Below are positions 18,206 through 28,205 of a stretch of 64,000 nt of DNA, one piece after another; the stretch's first letter is position 1; each line of letters opens with the position of its first letter. The notes beneath the pieces are model-generated. The model had not been told where the DNA came from. It saw only the letters and a program-made list of their open reading frames with translations, and made no database searches. A program made the translations under genes and the position numbers. This DNA comes from Sphingopyxis sp. DBS4 (GTDB lineage: Bacteria > Pseudomonadota > Alphaproteobacteria > Sphingomonadales > Sphingomonadaceae): NCBI RefSeq assembly GCF_024628865.1, contig NZ_CP102384.1, positions 2,429,001 to 2,493,000 of the forward strand, in the 5' to 3' direction.

Positions 18206-21200
18206 TTACTCCGCCGCGTGCGGCGCCGGGGCGGCGTGCGGCTTCGTATCGTCGCCCTTCCGGTAGGTCAGGAGATTGCTGGAGAAGAAGCGGCCGAGGC
18301 GCTTTTCGATGCTGTCGGCGAGGCTGAAGCCCGCGGGAACGATCAGCAAAGTGAGCAGCGTCGACAGCGTCAGGCCGCCGATCACGACGACGCCCATCGG
18401 CGCGCGCCATGCGCCGTCGCCCGACAGCGACAGCGCGGTCGGCACCATGCCCGCGACCATCGCGACCGTGGTCATGACGATCGGCTGCGCGCGCTTGCGG
18501 CCCGCATCGAGCAGGGCCTCGGTCTTGCCGATGCCCTTGTCCATCTCCTCGATCGCGAAATCGACGAGCAGGATCGAATTCTTCGCGACGATTCCGAGCA
18601 GCATCAGCAAGCCGATATAGACGGGCATCGAGATTTCCATGCCGGTAATCAGCAGGCCGAGCAGGCCGCCGAGCGGCGCCAGCAGCAGCGACGACATATT
18701 GACCAGCGGCGACAGGAAACGGCGATAGAGCAGCACCAGCGTCGAGAAGACGAGCAGCAGCCCCGATACCACCGCAATGGTGAAGTTGATCGTGAGTTCC
18801 TGCTGCATCTTCGCCTCGCCCTGCAGGATCTTGCGCACCCCCTGCGGCATGTTCTTCACCGCGGGCAGCGCATCGATCTTCGTCTGCGCCTGGCCGGTGA
18901 CGAGACCGGGGGCAAGGTCGGCGCCGATCACGATGCGCCGCGTCTGGTTATAGCGGCGCAGCTCGGTCGGACCGGCACCGAAGCCGATTTCGGCCACCGA
19001 TTTGAGCGGCACGGTGGTGCCGCTCGACGTCGGCACAGGCAGGTTCTCGATCGTCGCGAGGCTGCGGCGCGAATCTTCGGAGAGCAGCACACGGATCGGG
19101 ATCTGGCGGTCGGAGAGCGAGAATTTGGCCACATTCTGGTCGATATCGCCCAGCGTCGCGATGCGGATCGTCTGGCTGAGCGCCGCCGTGGTGACGCCGA
19201 GTTCGGCGGCCAGGTCCATGCGCGGATTGACGATGATCTCGGGCCGCGGAATGTCGCCCTCGATGCGCGGCGAACGGATTTCCTTGAGCTTGCTCATCTC
19301 CGCCACGATCTTCAGCGCGTGTTTTTCGAGCAGCGCCGGGTCATCGCCGCCGATCACCATCGTGATGTCACGGCCCGAAAAGCCACCCGACTGGCTCTGG
19401 AAAGTCACGCGCGCATCGGGAATGGCGGTCAGCTTGGGCTGCAACCCGCGTTCCCAATCGACGCTGCTGACGTCGCGGTGTTTCTTGAGCGTGATGAAGG
19501 CGTTACCGCCGCCCACCTCGACATCGTAAAAGGCCTTTTCGACCACCGGATTATTGTCGAGGATCTGCCCGATCTGGCGGGCGATATGCTCGCTCTGCGC
19601 CAGCGTCGATCCCGGCGGCAGCTCATATTTTACCTGGCTGAAATCGCCGTTCGTCGTCGGCTGGAACTGCTGCGGCAGCGTCGCGAACAGGACGATGCTC
19701 ATCACGAAGGCGGCGAAGCCGATGCCGACGATCCACACCCGATGGTCGGAAAGCCGCGCCCGGGCGCGCCGCGTCATGAAGGCGGCCCAGCGGGTAAAGG
19801 CCCACCGGCGCATCCCCATCGCGTAAGCGACACCGCCCACGACGATCTGGAGCAACCCGACGACCAGATAGGCCATGACAATCGTCAGCGGCGTTTTCAG
19901 CAGGAAATGCAGCGCCGGATTGGGGCCGTCCTGGCCGACGGGAACCGGCTGGTAATAGCTTATCACCATTGCAAGCCCCGCGAGCGCCGCCGCCGCCAGC
20001 GGCACGGACAGAAAGGCGAGCCGCGTCGGCACCTCCTCATAGCGCGCGCGCACCGCGCGATGCTTCGAATGATCGAGCGTCCAGGCAAGGATGCGCTCAT
20101 AGCGGTCGACCCATGGCCCCCCGGCATGCTCGGCCTCGCCCTGCGCCGACAGGAAATAGGCGGCGATCATCGGCGTGATCATGCGCGCGACCGCCAGGCT
20201 GACCAGCACCGCGAAGACGACGGTCAGGCCGAACTGGATGAAGAACTGGCCCGAAACACCGGGCATCAACGCAACCGGCAGAAAGACCGAGACGATCGAC
20301 ATCGTCGTCGCGACGACCGCGAGACCGATCTCGTCGGCGGCGTCGATCGCCGCCTGATAGGCGGTCTTGCCCATGCGCATATGTCGGACGATATTCTCGA
20401 TCTCGACGATCGCATCGTCGACGAGCACCCCCGCGACCAGACTGAGCGCCAGCAAAGACAGGCCGTTCAGCGAAAAGCCCATCAGATCCATGAACCAGAA
20501 AGTCGGGATCGCCGACAGCGGGATCGCCAGCGCGCTGATCAGCGTCGCGCGCCAGTCGCGCAGGAACAGGAAGACGACGACGACGGCCAGCACCGCGCCC
20601 TCGATCATCGCCGCCATCGAAGTGCGATATTGCTCCTTCGTGTCTTCGGTGCGCGTGAAGAGCGTGTTGAAACTGACCTTCGGGTTGTTCTTCTTGATCT
20701 CCGCGAGTTTCTTGACCGCTTCGTCGTGGACGGTGACATCCGACGCGCCCTTCGCCTTTTCGATCGAGAAGGCCAGCACCTGCTTGCCGCGAATCTTGGC
20801 GAGATTGCGCTGCTCGGCATAGCCGTCGGTCACCTTGGCGACATCGGTCAGCCGAATCGTCCGCCCGTTGCCGATCGAGATCCGCGTTTCGCCGAGTTGA
20901 AAGGCGTTCGCAGCGTTGCCGAGCACGCGGATCGCCTGTTCGGCCCCTGCGATTTCGGTGCGGCCGCCGGCGGCGTTGACGTTCACCTGGCGAAGCTGCT
21001 GGTTCACCTGGCTGGCGGTCAGGCCATAGCTTTGCATCCGCGCGGGATCGAGGACGACGCGGATTTCGCGATCGACGCCGCCCGACCGACTGACCTTCGC
21101 CATGCCGGGGATCGAGAGCAGTTCCTTGGCGACGGTATTGTCGACGAACCAGCTAAGCTGTTCGAGCGTCATGTCGGTCGCCTCGACCGCGAAATAGGTG

Positions 21201-21622
21201 ATCGGCCCGCCCGCGACGTCGACGCGCGCGACCTGCGGTTCGAGAATGCCGTCGGGCAGGTCGCTGCGGATCTGCTGAACCGCCTGATTGACGTCGTTGT
21301 AGGCGCGATCGATCGGCGTTCCGATCGCGAACTGGACGAAGGTGCGGCTGTTGCCCTCACCGACATAGGACGACATTTCATCGACGCCGCTGACACTACG
21401 GATCGCGGCTTCGACGCGCTGGGTCACCTGCGTCTCGAGCTCGGACGGTGCCGCGCCCGGCTGCATGACGACCACCTGCACCGCCGGGAATTCGACGTCG
21501 GGCTGTTGGTTCACGTCCATCCGGTTGAAGCTGACGATGCCCGCGAGCAGCAGCAGGACGAACAGCACGACAGGCGGCACCGGATTGCGGATGCACCAGG
21601 CGGAAATGTTGCGAAAGCTCAT
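18206..21622 (-). CDS. RND efflux pump inner-membrane transporter (HAE1-like)
   Basis: 1138-residue AcrB/MexF-type proton-driven exporter. The proton-relay motif [12 protein letters not shown] in TM4 (two aspartates) and the TM10 lysine in [20 protein letters not shown] are intact. N- and C-terminal halves each carry porter domains ([35 protein letters not shown]). Family members are usually 1020-1060 residues; the excess is an insertion of about 100 residues between TM6 and TM7 with two extra hydrophobic segments ([39 protein letters not shown]). It follows its adaptor by 43 bp. No TolC-type gene is adjacent, so the outer-membrane channel must be encoded elsewhere. Confidence 0.94.
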   Translation of the reverse strand: MSFRNISAWCIRNPVPPVVLFVLLLLAGIVSFNRMDVNQQPDVEFPAVQVVVMQPGAAPSELETQVTQRVEAAIRSVSGVDEMSSYVGEGNSRTFVQFAIGTPIDRAYNDVNQAVQQIRSDLPDGILEPQVARVDVAGGPITYFAVEATDMTLEQLSWFVDNTVAKELLSIPGMAKVSRSGGVDREIRVVLDPARMQSYGLTASQVNQQLRQVNVNAAGGRTEIAGAEQAIRVLGNAANAFQLGETRISIGNGRTIRLTDVAKVTDGYAEQRNLAKIRGKQVLAFSIEKAKGASDVTVHDEAVKKLAEIKKNNPKVSFNTLFTRTEDTKEQYRTSMAAMIEGAVLAVVVVFLFLRDWRATLISALAIPLSAIPTFWFMDLMGFSLNGLSLLALSLVAGVLVDDAIVEIENIVRHMRMGKTAYQAAIDAADEIGLAVVATTMSIVSVFLPVALMPGVSGQFFIQFGLTVVFAVLVSLAVARMITPMIAAYFLSAQGEAEHAGGPWVDRYERILAWTLDHSKHRAVRARYEEVPTRLAFLSVPLAAAALAGLAMVISYYQPVPVGQDGPNPALHFLLKTPLTIVMAYLVVGLLQIVVGGVAYAMGMRRWAFTRWAAFMTRRARARLSDHRVWIVGIGFAAFVMSIVLFATLPQQFQPTTNGDFSQVKYELPPGSTLAQSEHIARQIGQILDNNPVVEKAFYDVEVGGGNAFITLKKHRDVSSVDWERGLQPKLTAIPDARVTFQSQSGGFSGRDITMVIGGDDPALLEKHALKIVAEMSKLKEIRSPRIEGDIPRPEIIVNPRMDLAAELGVTTAALSQTIRIATLGDIDQNVAKFSLSDRQIPIRVLLSEDSRRSLATIENLPVPTSSGTTVPLKSVAEIGFGAGPTELRRYNQTRRIVIGADLAPGLVTGQAQTKIDALPAVKNMPQGVRKILQGEAKMQQELTINFTIAVVSGLLLVFSTLVLLYRRFLSPLVNMSSLLLAPLGGLLGLLITGMEISMPVYIGLLMLLGIVAKNSILLVDFAIEEMDKGIGKTEALLDAGRKRAQPIVMTTVAMVAGMVPTALSLSGDGAWRAPMGVVVIGGLTLSTLLTLLIVPAGFSLADSIEKRLGRFFSSNLLTYRKGDDTKPHAAPAPHAAE

Positions 21623-21665
21623 GATTCAAACGCCTTTTGCGCGCGCTGTCCGGACGCGATCGATA

Positions 21666-22871
21666 TTATTGCGACGATTTCTGCACCACCGGCTTGACCT
21701 TGTCGCCGGGGTTGAGGAAGGCGCCCGCCAGCACGACGACCTTTTCGGTGCCGGTCAGGCCCGAGGCGATCGACACGCCGCCGTCGGTGACCGTGCCGAC
21801 CTTGACCGGGCGGCGCTGGATCTGATTCCTGTCGTCGACGATCAGCACGAAATTGCCTTCGGGGCCGCTTTGCACCGCGCTTTCGGGAAGGAGCGGCGCC
21901 TGTTCGGTGCCCGCCACCAGCCGCGCATCGGCAAAGCCGCCGGGGCGCAGCGCGCTGCTATAGGGAACCGCAATGCGCACCGTGCCCTGCCGCGTGTCCA
22001 TGTTGACGATCGGCGAGACCTGCCACACCTGACCCGCGATCTTCAGCGCGGTGCCGACGGGGGTCACCGTCGCGCGGGTGCCGACCTTGACGCGTTGAAG
22101 ATCGGCCTCGGCAAGCTGCGCCAGCATTTCCATCTCGCCGCCTTTCGCCATGCGGAACAGGACGCCGCTGCCCGCACCGACGACCTGCCCCGGTTCGACC
22201 TGGCGCGTCAGCACCAGCCCCGCCGCGGGCGCGACGATGTTGAGCCGGCCGTTGCGCGCAACCGCCTCCTGATATTGCGCCTGCGCGACGCGGACGCGCG
22301 CATTCGCCGAATCGCGGGTCGCGCGCTTGCGGTCGAGATCGGCCTTCGAGATGAAGCCGCGGCCGACCAGCGCCTGCGCGCGGTCGAGCTCCGACTGCGC
22401 GATATCGGCATCGGCCTGCGCGACCTTGATCGAGGCGGCAAGGCTCGCCGCCTGCTGCGCCTGCACCGACCGGTCGATGACGGCGAGCGTCTGTCCGGCG
22501 CCGACCCACTGGCCGGGCTCGACGAGCACGCGAACCACCTGCCCTCCTTCGCCCGCGATGCCGACCGGCATCTCGCGCCGCGCCGCGATCGTGCCGTTGA
22601 CCGAGATCGCCGCAACCACCGGCACGCGGCCCGGAACCAGGACCGTCACATTGGGGATGGTCTGCGCGCCGGCTCCCCCGGCACCGTCCGCCGATGCCGC
22701 ACCGCCGCCCTTCGCACTCGAAAAGGCGAACCAGGTCGCAGCGAGCGCGAGCGCGATGAGCACGACGCCGATGATCAGCCGCGTCCGCTTGCGGCGGTTG
22801 TCCGCCTCTTCGTAATAGCTTTGCGTCCCCGCCAGGCTGTCCATCGAATCCACTTTCCGTTCGTAGTTCAC
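21666..22871 (-). CDS. RND efflux periplasmic adaptor subunit
   Basis: 401-residue membrane fusion protein. A cytoplasmic N-terminus, one membrane anchor (LIIGVVLIALALAATWFAF, about residues 32-50), a biotinyl-lipoyl half motif (VLVEPGQWVGAGQTLAVID), a helical hairpin (AQADADIAQSELDRAQALV), the second lipoyl half (NIVAPAAGLVLTRQVEPGQVV) and a beta-barrel domain follow in canonical order. The start is GTG 22871, supported by GGAGGGG 9 nt upstream; ATG 22844 is an alternative. It is anchored by a transmembrane helix rather than a lipobox. Co-transcribed with the downstream transporter. Confidence 0.93.
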   Translation of the reverse strand: MNYERKVDSMDSLAGTQSYYEEADNRRKRTRLIIGVVLIALALAATWFAFSSAKGGGAASADGAGGAGAQTIPNVTVLVPGRVPVVAAISVNGTIAARREMPVGIAGEGGQVVRVLVEPGQWVGAGQTLAVIDRSVQAQQAASLAASIKVAQADADIAQSELDRAQALVGRGFISKADLDRKRATRDSANARVRVAQAQYQEAVARNGRLNIVAPAAGLVLTRQVEPGQVVGAGSGVLFRMAKGGEMEMLAQLAEADLQRVKVGTRATVTPVGTALKIAGQVWQVSPIVNMDTRQGTVRIAVPYSSALRPGGFADARLVAGTEQAPLLPESAVQSGPEGNFVLIVDDRNQIQRRPVKVGTVTDGGVSIASGLTGTEKVVVLAGAFLNPGDKVKPVVQKSSQ

Positions 22872-22961
22872 GCCACGTCCCCTCCGCCGCCCGCGACCGC
22901 CGGTCGCGCGTCGCCGTCGGCAAAGCGCCCGGCCCGCGGGGGCAGGATATCCTCTGAAGGT

Positions 22962-22990
22962 GTGTTATCCTATTAAATCACCGCGTGCAA
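22962..22990 (-). promoter_or_regulatory. Candidate promoter of the RND operon
   Basis: On the minus strand TTGCAC (22990-22985) and TAACAC (22967-22962) are 17 bp apart in an AT-richer patch about 90 bp upstream of GTG 22871. The -10 match is weak. I saw no clear TetR-type operator. Confidence 0.25.
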
Positions 22991-23098
22991 GAGGCCAAAG
23001 ATTGCCGCTTCTCCGTCCCCCCAAGGAGCCGCCCCATCCCCTCAGGGAACAGCGCAATAAGGAAGCCTGCCCATGATTTCCAGTGCTTGTGCGATGAC

Positions 23099-23134
23099 AA
23101 TGGGGGCGGCCGACCCGGGTCGACCGCCCCCATT
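23099..23134 (-). terminator. Terminator-like hairpin after GlsB gene
   Basis: A long stem AATGGGGGCGG...CCGCCCCCATT encloses a GACCCGGGTC self-complementary core, 60 bp past the stop of the minus-strand GlsB gene. A second hairpin (GGTTCCGATCCGG/CCGGATCGGGAC) lies at about 23140-23166. No strong T-run follows, so the assignment is tentative. The rest of the 22872-23194 gap holds only the candidate RND promoter. Confidence 0.45.
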
Positions 23135-23194
23135 TCAGCCGGTTCCGATCCGGACCGGATCGGGACACCAGCTTTGGTCAGAGCGCGCCTTGCG

Positions 23195-23467
23195 TCAGCG
23201 CACCCGGCCGCGCCGGAACAGGTTGATGACGGCGAGCAAGATGATCGCGCCGATGAAGGCGGTCACCAGCGTTCGCCAGTCGAACGCATCGCCGCGCAGA
23301 TGACCGCCGCCGAGAAAACCGCCGAGCAGCACCCGGCCGAGGATCGAGCCGATACAGCCGACGATGATGTTGAGGAAGATGCCTTGCTGGGCATCGGTGC
23401 GCATCACGATGCTGGCGAGCCAGCCGATGATGCCGCCCATGACGAGTGCGATAATGAAATCAATCAT
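23195..23467 (-). CDS. GlsB/YeaQ/YmgE family stress membrane protein (copy 1)
   Basis: 90-residue protein of the transglycosylase-associated (GlsB/YeaQ/YmgE) family, with three glycine-zipper-rich membrane segments: IIALVMGGIIGWLASIVM, NIIVGCIGSILGRVLLGGFLGGG and LVTAFIGAIILLAVINLF. The MRTDAQQGIFLNI motif after helix 1 is the family hallmark. ATG 23467 is preceded by AGGGGG. Homologues are often general-stress-induced; function is unknown. A paralogue lies 116 bp upstream in the same orientation. Confidence 0.9.
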   Translation of the reverse strand: MIDFIIALVMGGIIGWLASIVMRTDAQQGIFLNIIVGCIGSILGRVLLGGFLGGGHLRGDAFDWRTLVTAFIGAIILLAVINLFRRGRVR

Positions 23468-23583
23468 GTTCTGACCCCCTACGATCATTATGGTGCCTGA
23501 TGGAACAGGCGGGTCGATGCTAACCTAAATATCTGCAATCGCCTAGCGAAATGGCGGCGCGCGCGCGGCGGGCATCGGCGCGC

Positions 23584-23850
23584 TCAACGAACGCGGCCGC
23601 GCCGGACAAGATTGATGGCGGCAAGCAGCACGAGCGCCCCGACGAAGGCCCAGAGCAGCCCGATCGTGTCGAAGCTTGCAAGGCTGGCTCCCTTGTCGAA
23701 GAGATTGCCCAGAAAACTGCCGAGGAACGCGCCGCCGACACCGACGACGATGTTGAGGAAAATGCCCTGTTGCGCGTCGGTTCGCATGACGATGCTCGCC
23801 AGCCAGCCGATGACGCCGCCAACGATCAGGATGACGATGAGTCCGCTCAT
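23584..23850 (-). CDS. GlsB/YeaQ/YmgE family stress membrane protein (copy 2)
   Basis: 88 residues, same architecture as the neighbour at 23195-23467: SGLIVILIVGGVIGWLASIV, then the identical stretch MRTDAQQGIFLNI, then AFLGSFLGNLFDKG and a last helix ending INLVRRGRVR. The two share helix 1, the linker and the C-terminal RRGRVR, and differ most in the central part, as expected of a tandem duplication that has diverged. ATG 23850 has a strong GAGGGAGGGTC ribosome site. Confidence 0.9.
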   Translation of the reverse strand: MSGLIVILIVGGVIGWLASIVMRTDAQQGIFLNIVVGVGGAFLGSFLGNLFDKGASLASFDTIGLLWAFVGALVLLAAINLVRRGRVR

Positions 23851-24796
23851 GACCCTCCCTCTCGCGAGCCGGGCGGAGATGCGCCCGCCGCTCGGCGATG
23901 GAAGAATAATGCGAGAATGGGCAGAAAGGTTCCCGGCCGCCTCCCCGAAGGGCGCGGCCGGGACAGGGGGATCAGTTCCGGTCGGGGAACTGCTCCGGGT
24001 CGCAACGACGGCGATAGGCGGCCGTCGCCGGGCGCGATGTGATCGCCGTCACAGGCGGACGATATTCGAAGAAGAGATGTCGCGAACGGATGCGGAACCC
24101 GATGACCGGCATCGTCTTTGCGAGCGGAGCGGATTTGCAAGCGAAGCGGAACGGGCCCGTGTCGACGCGCTCGACGAAAGACGGCCCCCGCGCGAGGCGC
24201 ATGCGAAATGGGGGCCGGCATCGCTGCCAGCCCCCACTATCCGTTTTCGTTCCCGCACCGCGCTCCGCGTCAAGGCGTTCCGCTCGTCTTTCGACCAGCG
24301 ATCACACCGAGGCGTCGCAACCGGCACCGAACCGATCCGGCGATGGTTCGGTCGGCCCCCTTTCGGGGGCCGGCCTCACCTGGAAAGCCCTTCATCATCT
24401 TGTCCGAGCCTCTGCCGAAGCAGTCGCTCTTCCGAAGCGATGGACTGCATTTCCTGTCCGATCGGGTCCGCCTCAACTCGTGGGAATCGCTGCGTTCCGT
24501 GACCGGGTACCGGTCGATGTCCTCGTCGGTTCTGCCCGTTTCCGTCCGGCTGGTCTTGCAACCACCCTTTGGGTTTCGGCGATCCGGCGTCTCTGTCGTC
24601 CGATGATTGGAAGCTGTCACGAACCGGCCGGACCGCCAACAGAAAAAGCACGCAAAAGCCCCGCAAACCTTCCGCGCTTGTGGATAAGTCCGGCATTAGC
24701 AACAAGCGGATTCGCTGCAGCATTTTTGTAACAGCACCGCAGCATTTTTGGATTCAATTGCTGCATCGCATCATGCAAATCACGACTGCGACTCGC
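23851..24796. other. Long gene-poor stretch with hairpins and AT-rich end
   Basis: About 950 bp with no coding frame I can support: the open frames have weak third-position GC bias and no recognisable motifs. It holds a hairpin TGGGGGC..GGCA/TGCC.GCCCCCA at 24209-24236, a hairpin CCGAACC/GGTTCGG at 24327-24351, an 8-bp perfect hairpin CGGCCCCC/GGGGGCCG at 24353-24372, a perfect DnaA-box-like TTATCCACA on the minus strand at 24679-24687, and two GCAGCATTTTTG direct repeats (24717-24728, 24739-24750). The last 150 bp are distinctly AT-rich. It could hold a structured RNA, remnants of lost genes, or regulatory DNA of the toxin-antitoxin module. Confidence 0.6.
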
Positions 24797-24825
24797 TTGC
24801 GCATACTATGTGAAACACATATATT
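24797..24825 (+). promoter_or_regulatory. Promoter of the BrnT/XRE module
   Basis: TTGCGC (24797-24802) and TATATT (24820-24825) are separated by exactly 17 bp. The expected start of transcription (about 24831-24833) coincides with the ATG at 24831, so the toxin mRNA may be leaderless; no Shine-Dalgarno is present. Confidence 0.55.
24807..24821. promoter_or_regulatory. Probable autoregulatory operator
   Basis: A perfect inverted repeat TATGTG-AAA-CACATA lies between the -35 and -10 elements of the toxin-antitoxin promoter and overlaps the -10 hexamer. This is the expected place for repression by the antitoxin or the toxin-antitoxin complex, as known for BrnTA. Confidence 0.5.
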
Positions 24826-24830
24826 GCAGC

Positions 24831-25115
24831 ATGGACGTTGAATATGACGCCGACAAGGACAGCATAAACCGGTTCAAGCATCGGCTGCCCTTGGCTTTCG
24901 GCGAACGGATATTCGCCGACCCCGATCATGTGATCGTGCCGACGATCCGAATCGGCGATGAAGAGGAACGCTACAAGGCTATCGGACTGGTGAGCGGCAA
25001 ACTGTACACCGCCGTCCACGTCTGGCGCGGCCATGTGGTGAGAATGATTTCAGTCAGGCGGAGCAATGCACGTGAACAAAGAGACTATGATAGCGATACC
25101 GGCGGACCCGAATGA
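24831..25115 (+). CDS. BrnT family toxin
   Basis: 94-residue protein with BrnT-like pattern: MDVEYDADKDSINRFKHRLPL at the N-terminus, the central FADPDHVIVPTIRIGDEEERYKAIGLVSGKLYTAVHV strand region and C-terminal MISVRRSNAREQRDY. Brucella BrnT is a RelE-fold ribonuclease that cuts mRNA. ATG 24831 fits the family; an in-frame GTG at 24810 lies inside the promoter and is rejected. The gene overlaps the downstream antitoxin. Codon use is less GC-biased than the core genes around it, consistent with a mobile module. Confidence 0.85.
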   Translation: MDVEYDADKDSINRFKHRLPLAFGERIFADPDHVIVPTIRIGDEEERYKAIGLVSGKLYTAVHVWRGHVVRMISVRRSNAREQRDYDSDTGGPE

Positions 25116-25356
25116 TCCCGAAGACCGGGACGTTTCCGTCGCCGGCCTGGAACGCGGCCTGATGGGCCGCCGCATCCGGATGCTCCGCAACCGGCTCGGC
25201 ATGAGTCAGGAGGAGTTCGCGCGTGCCTATGGCATCCCGGTCACCAGCATCCGTCAATATGAGATCGGCCGCCACATGCCGCCTCCGGCGGTGCGCGCCT
25301 ATCTCAAGGTGATCGCGGCGGAGCCAGAGCGGGCGAAGCGGGCCGTGGCGGGGTAA
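25066..25356 (+). CDS. XRE-type HTH antitoxin partner of BrnT
   Basis: 96-residue DNA-binding protein with an XRE/Cro helix-turn-helix: RIRMLRNRLGMSQEEFARAYGIPVTSIRQYEIGRHMPP (about residues 36-75). The short N-terminal part (MIAIPADPNDPEDRDVSVAG) is the likely toxin-contacting segment. Classical BrnA antitoxins have a ribbon-helix-helix fold, so this is the alternative BrnT-HTH pairing. ATG 25066 follows GGCGGAG and overlaps the toxin gene by 50 bp; ATG 25087 is possible. It probably binds the palindrome at 24807-24821. Confidence 0.85.
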   Translation: MHVNKETMIAIPADPNDPEDRDVSVAGLERGLMGRRIRMLRNRLGMSQEEFARAYGIPVTSIRQYEIGRHMPPPAVRAYLKVIAAEPERAKRAVAG

Positions 25357-25359
25357 TCC

Positions 25360-25749
25360 TTATGGAAGTTGCGCTTCCAGACGAATGTGACCGATTGCCT
25401 GATCCAGAAATACGACCCGCCAGCGTTTGCCGCCTTTCTCCGAGGGTATCCACAATTGGGCATCCTCGTAGCTGACGCCAGGTTCGCCACTGATCAATAT
25501 GGCATCAATCCATCCCTCAAAATCGTTCAGCGCTCGTTGCGCATGCACGATGCGTTTCCTGTTTCCGGACTTCTCGCTCCAAATATCGACCGACGATTTA
25601 TGTAGCCTGGTGTCATAGGACAGTTCGTCCCAGTTCATCCGCCGCTTCCAAATCGTGATGCACACGCCGGTAGCGTTTTGAGCGCTCCAGTCCTGCCGAA
25701 CATTCTCCAGCTTGTAACCGAATTCTTCAAAAGCGGACGAATATTGCAT
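25360..25749 (-). CDS. Hypothetical protein downstream of nadA
   Basis: 129 residues from ATG 25749, rich in Trp, with no recognised domain. Features are an N-terminal FEEFGYKLENVRQDWSA, a charged middle, and a C-terminal beta-rich GKRWRVVFLDQAIGHIRLE. It reads like a small cytoplasmic alpha/beta protein. It begins 7 bp after the nadA stop, so it is probably the last gene of that operon. Base composition is lower in GC than nadA, hinting at recent acquisition. It is convergent with the antitoxin gene. Confidence 0.65.
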   Translation of the reverse strand: MQYSSAFEEFGYKLENVRQDWSAQNATGVCITIWKRRMNWDELSYDTRLHKSSVDIWSEKSGNRKRIVHAQRALNDFEGWIDAILISGEPGVSYEDAQLWIPSEKGGKRWRVVFLDQAIGHIRLEAQLP

Positions 25750-25756
25750 CAGATCG

Positions 25757-26746
<990 letters not shown>

Positions 26747-26817
26747 GGCTTTTCCTTATATGGTCCTTGCCGTGGCGTCGCCCTACACCGCGACCGGCGG
26801 CAGGGCAATTCGCTGCG

Positions 26818-27441
26818 TCATTGGACGAAGCGCGCGGTCACCCTGGCATCGATCCCCGCGGCTTTCAGCGGCATCGCGAAGCTCTGCTCGACCGCCGCAC
26901 GCGCGGCATTCTGCGCAAGCCGCATCGGCGTCGCCCCCTTCGCCTGCTTGATCAGTTCCTCCTGCGCCGCCTTGCGGTTCGCGGCGTCGAGGGTCTTTTC
27001 GGCGTCGGTGAGCGTCAGCAGGATCACGCCGTCGCGATATTCGCTGATCGCATCGATATCGATCTCCGGCCCCGCGAGCCGCAGCGGCGGCAGCGTTACC
27101 GTCAGCGCATTCGCGCTGCCGTCCCAGTCGAGGTCGGACTGCGCGAGGCGGCCGAGGTCGAGCTCGTAGCGGACGATGCCCGGCATGATCAGCGTCTTCT
27201 TCGCCTCCAGCCCGAGCCGCGACTGCGTCGAGGTCACCACCGCGACATAGCGCGCGGTGAAGGGCACGAGGACATTCTGCTCGCGCAGCCCCTGCAGGCT
27301 GGCCGCGACGACGGTCTCGGGATCATAGCCGCGTTGCCAGTCGCGCCAGGCGGACACCGCCCACCACGCCGCGAGCGCGAACAGCGCCGCCGCGGCGAGC
27401 AGGATAAGGCGGGGAAGCAGACGGGGTGCGGTCCGGGTCAT
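26818..27441 (-). CDS. DUF4230 domain membrane-anchored protein
   Basis: 207 residues with one N-terminal membrane segment (LPRLILLAAAALFALAAWWAV) and a DUF4230-like extracytoplasmic domain (VPFTARYVAVVTS, IMPGIVRYELDLGRL). Function is unknown. ATG 27441 overlaps the upstream gene's stop (ATGA). The protein is likely anchored in the inner membrane facing the periplasm. Confidence 0.8.
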   Translation of the reverse strand: MTRTAPRLLPRLILLAAAALFALAAWWAVSAWRDWQRGYDPETVVAASLQGLREQNVLVPFTARYVAVVTSTQSRLGLEAKKTLIMPGIVRYELDLGRLAQSDLDWDGSANALTVTLPPLRLAGPEIDIDAISEYRDGVILLTLTDAEKTLDAANRKAAQEELIKQAKGATPMRLAQNAARAAVEQSFAMPLKAAGIDARVTARFVQ

Positions 27442-28205
27442 GGGACGGTGTAATCCGAACAATCGGGCAAGGGCCGATCGGGTTCGTAGCGCGCAGTCGC
27501 GGCATCGTAGCGCAGCACCCGGTCATAGGTGCAGGCGGGATCCTCCGCGCGCACGAGGTCGGCGCGCTTCAGCTTCGTGCCGCTGTTGTCGTCCGACCGG
27601 CGCGACGTGCGCGGAAAGGCGGTCGCGACGGTGCGATAGGTCAGCGAAGGGAAGACGGCATCGCCGGGGGAAGCGGCGGTGGTCAGCCCCGCGCCGAACT
27701 CATATTCGTCGTGGCAGGCCTCCATCCGGTCCTTCATATCGGCTTCGGAAAAGCAGGCGCGGATCATCAGCGAACCGTCCCACGGCAATTCGATCGCCTC
27801 ACCCCCCAGTCGCACCGCACCCGGCGCCGCGCTGAGTTCGAGCAGGTGAAGCTGCGAGGCCGAACCGCCGCCCCCCGAATACATGCTCGTCTGCCCGCTG
27901 AGAACACCGACAAGGTAGCGCGGCGCGCCGCCTTCGTCCTTGCCCCGGATCAGCATGGGCCAAAGCGCAACCGTTTCCGCCGCGGCAAATTCGGGCAGCG
28001 GCAGCGAAGCCGGCGCGGAACCGGGCGATACGACGCGCAGCACGGCCTCGCTCGCATCGCCGCCGTCGACCGGCGGAACCTCCAGGCACAGGCTGTGGTC
28101 GGGCAGGCATCGGCTCGCCCCCTCGCCAGCCACCAGCGCGACGACCGGGTCGGACGCGGGCGCGGTGGTTCCCGCGGCAGCAGCCAGAATCAGCGACAAT
28201 ATCAT
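27438..28205 (-). CDS. Hypothetical secreted protein
   Basis: 255 residues with a short signal peptide (ILSLILAAAAGTTAPA). No family recognised. The mature part contains a pair of cysteines (CLPDHSLC) near the N-terminus and others in ACFSEADMKDRMEACHDEYE and near the C-terminus (PACTYDR, PLPDCSDY), which suggests disulfides in the periplasm. ATG 28205 overlaps the upstream stop by 4 nt and is preferred over ATG 28217. It is translationally coupled between an MBL-fold hydrolase and the DUF4230 gene. Confidence 0.72.
   Translation of the reverse strand: MILSLILAAAAGTTAPASDPVVALVAGEGASRCLPDHSLCLEVPPVDGGDASEAVLRVVSPGSAPASLPLPEFAAAETVALWPMLIRGKDEGGAPRYLVGVLSGQTSMYSGGGGSASQLHLLELSAAPGAVRLGGEAIELPWDGSLMIRACFSEADMKDRMEACHDEYEFGAGLTTAASPGDAVFPSLTYRTVATAFPRTSRRSDDNSGTKLKRADLVRAEDPACTYDRVLRYDAATARYEPDRPLPDCSDYTVP

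Noticed and set aside
16727..21697. A 1656-codon open frame on the plus strand
   Set aside because: It lies antisense to the DUF445 and RND genes, which have clear family motifs; the translation is rich in Arg/His/Asp and has no domains.
24039..24731. A 230-codon plus-strand frame in the gene-free block
   Set aside because: Weak third-position GC bias, no motifs, and it crosses several hairpins.
24600..24830. Chromosomal replication origin
   Set aside because: Only one perfect DnaA box was found and neighbouring genes are not typical origin neighbours; kept as an observation, not annotated as oriC.
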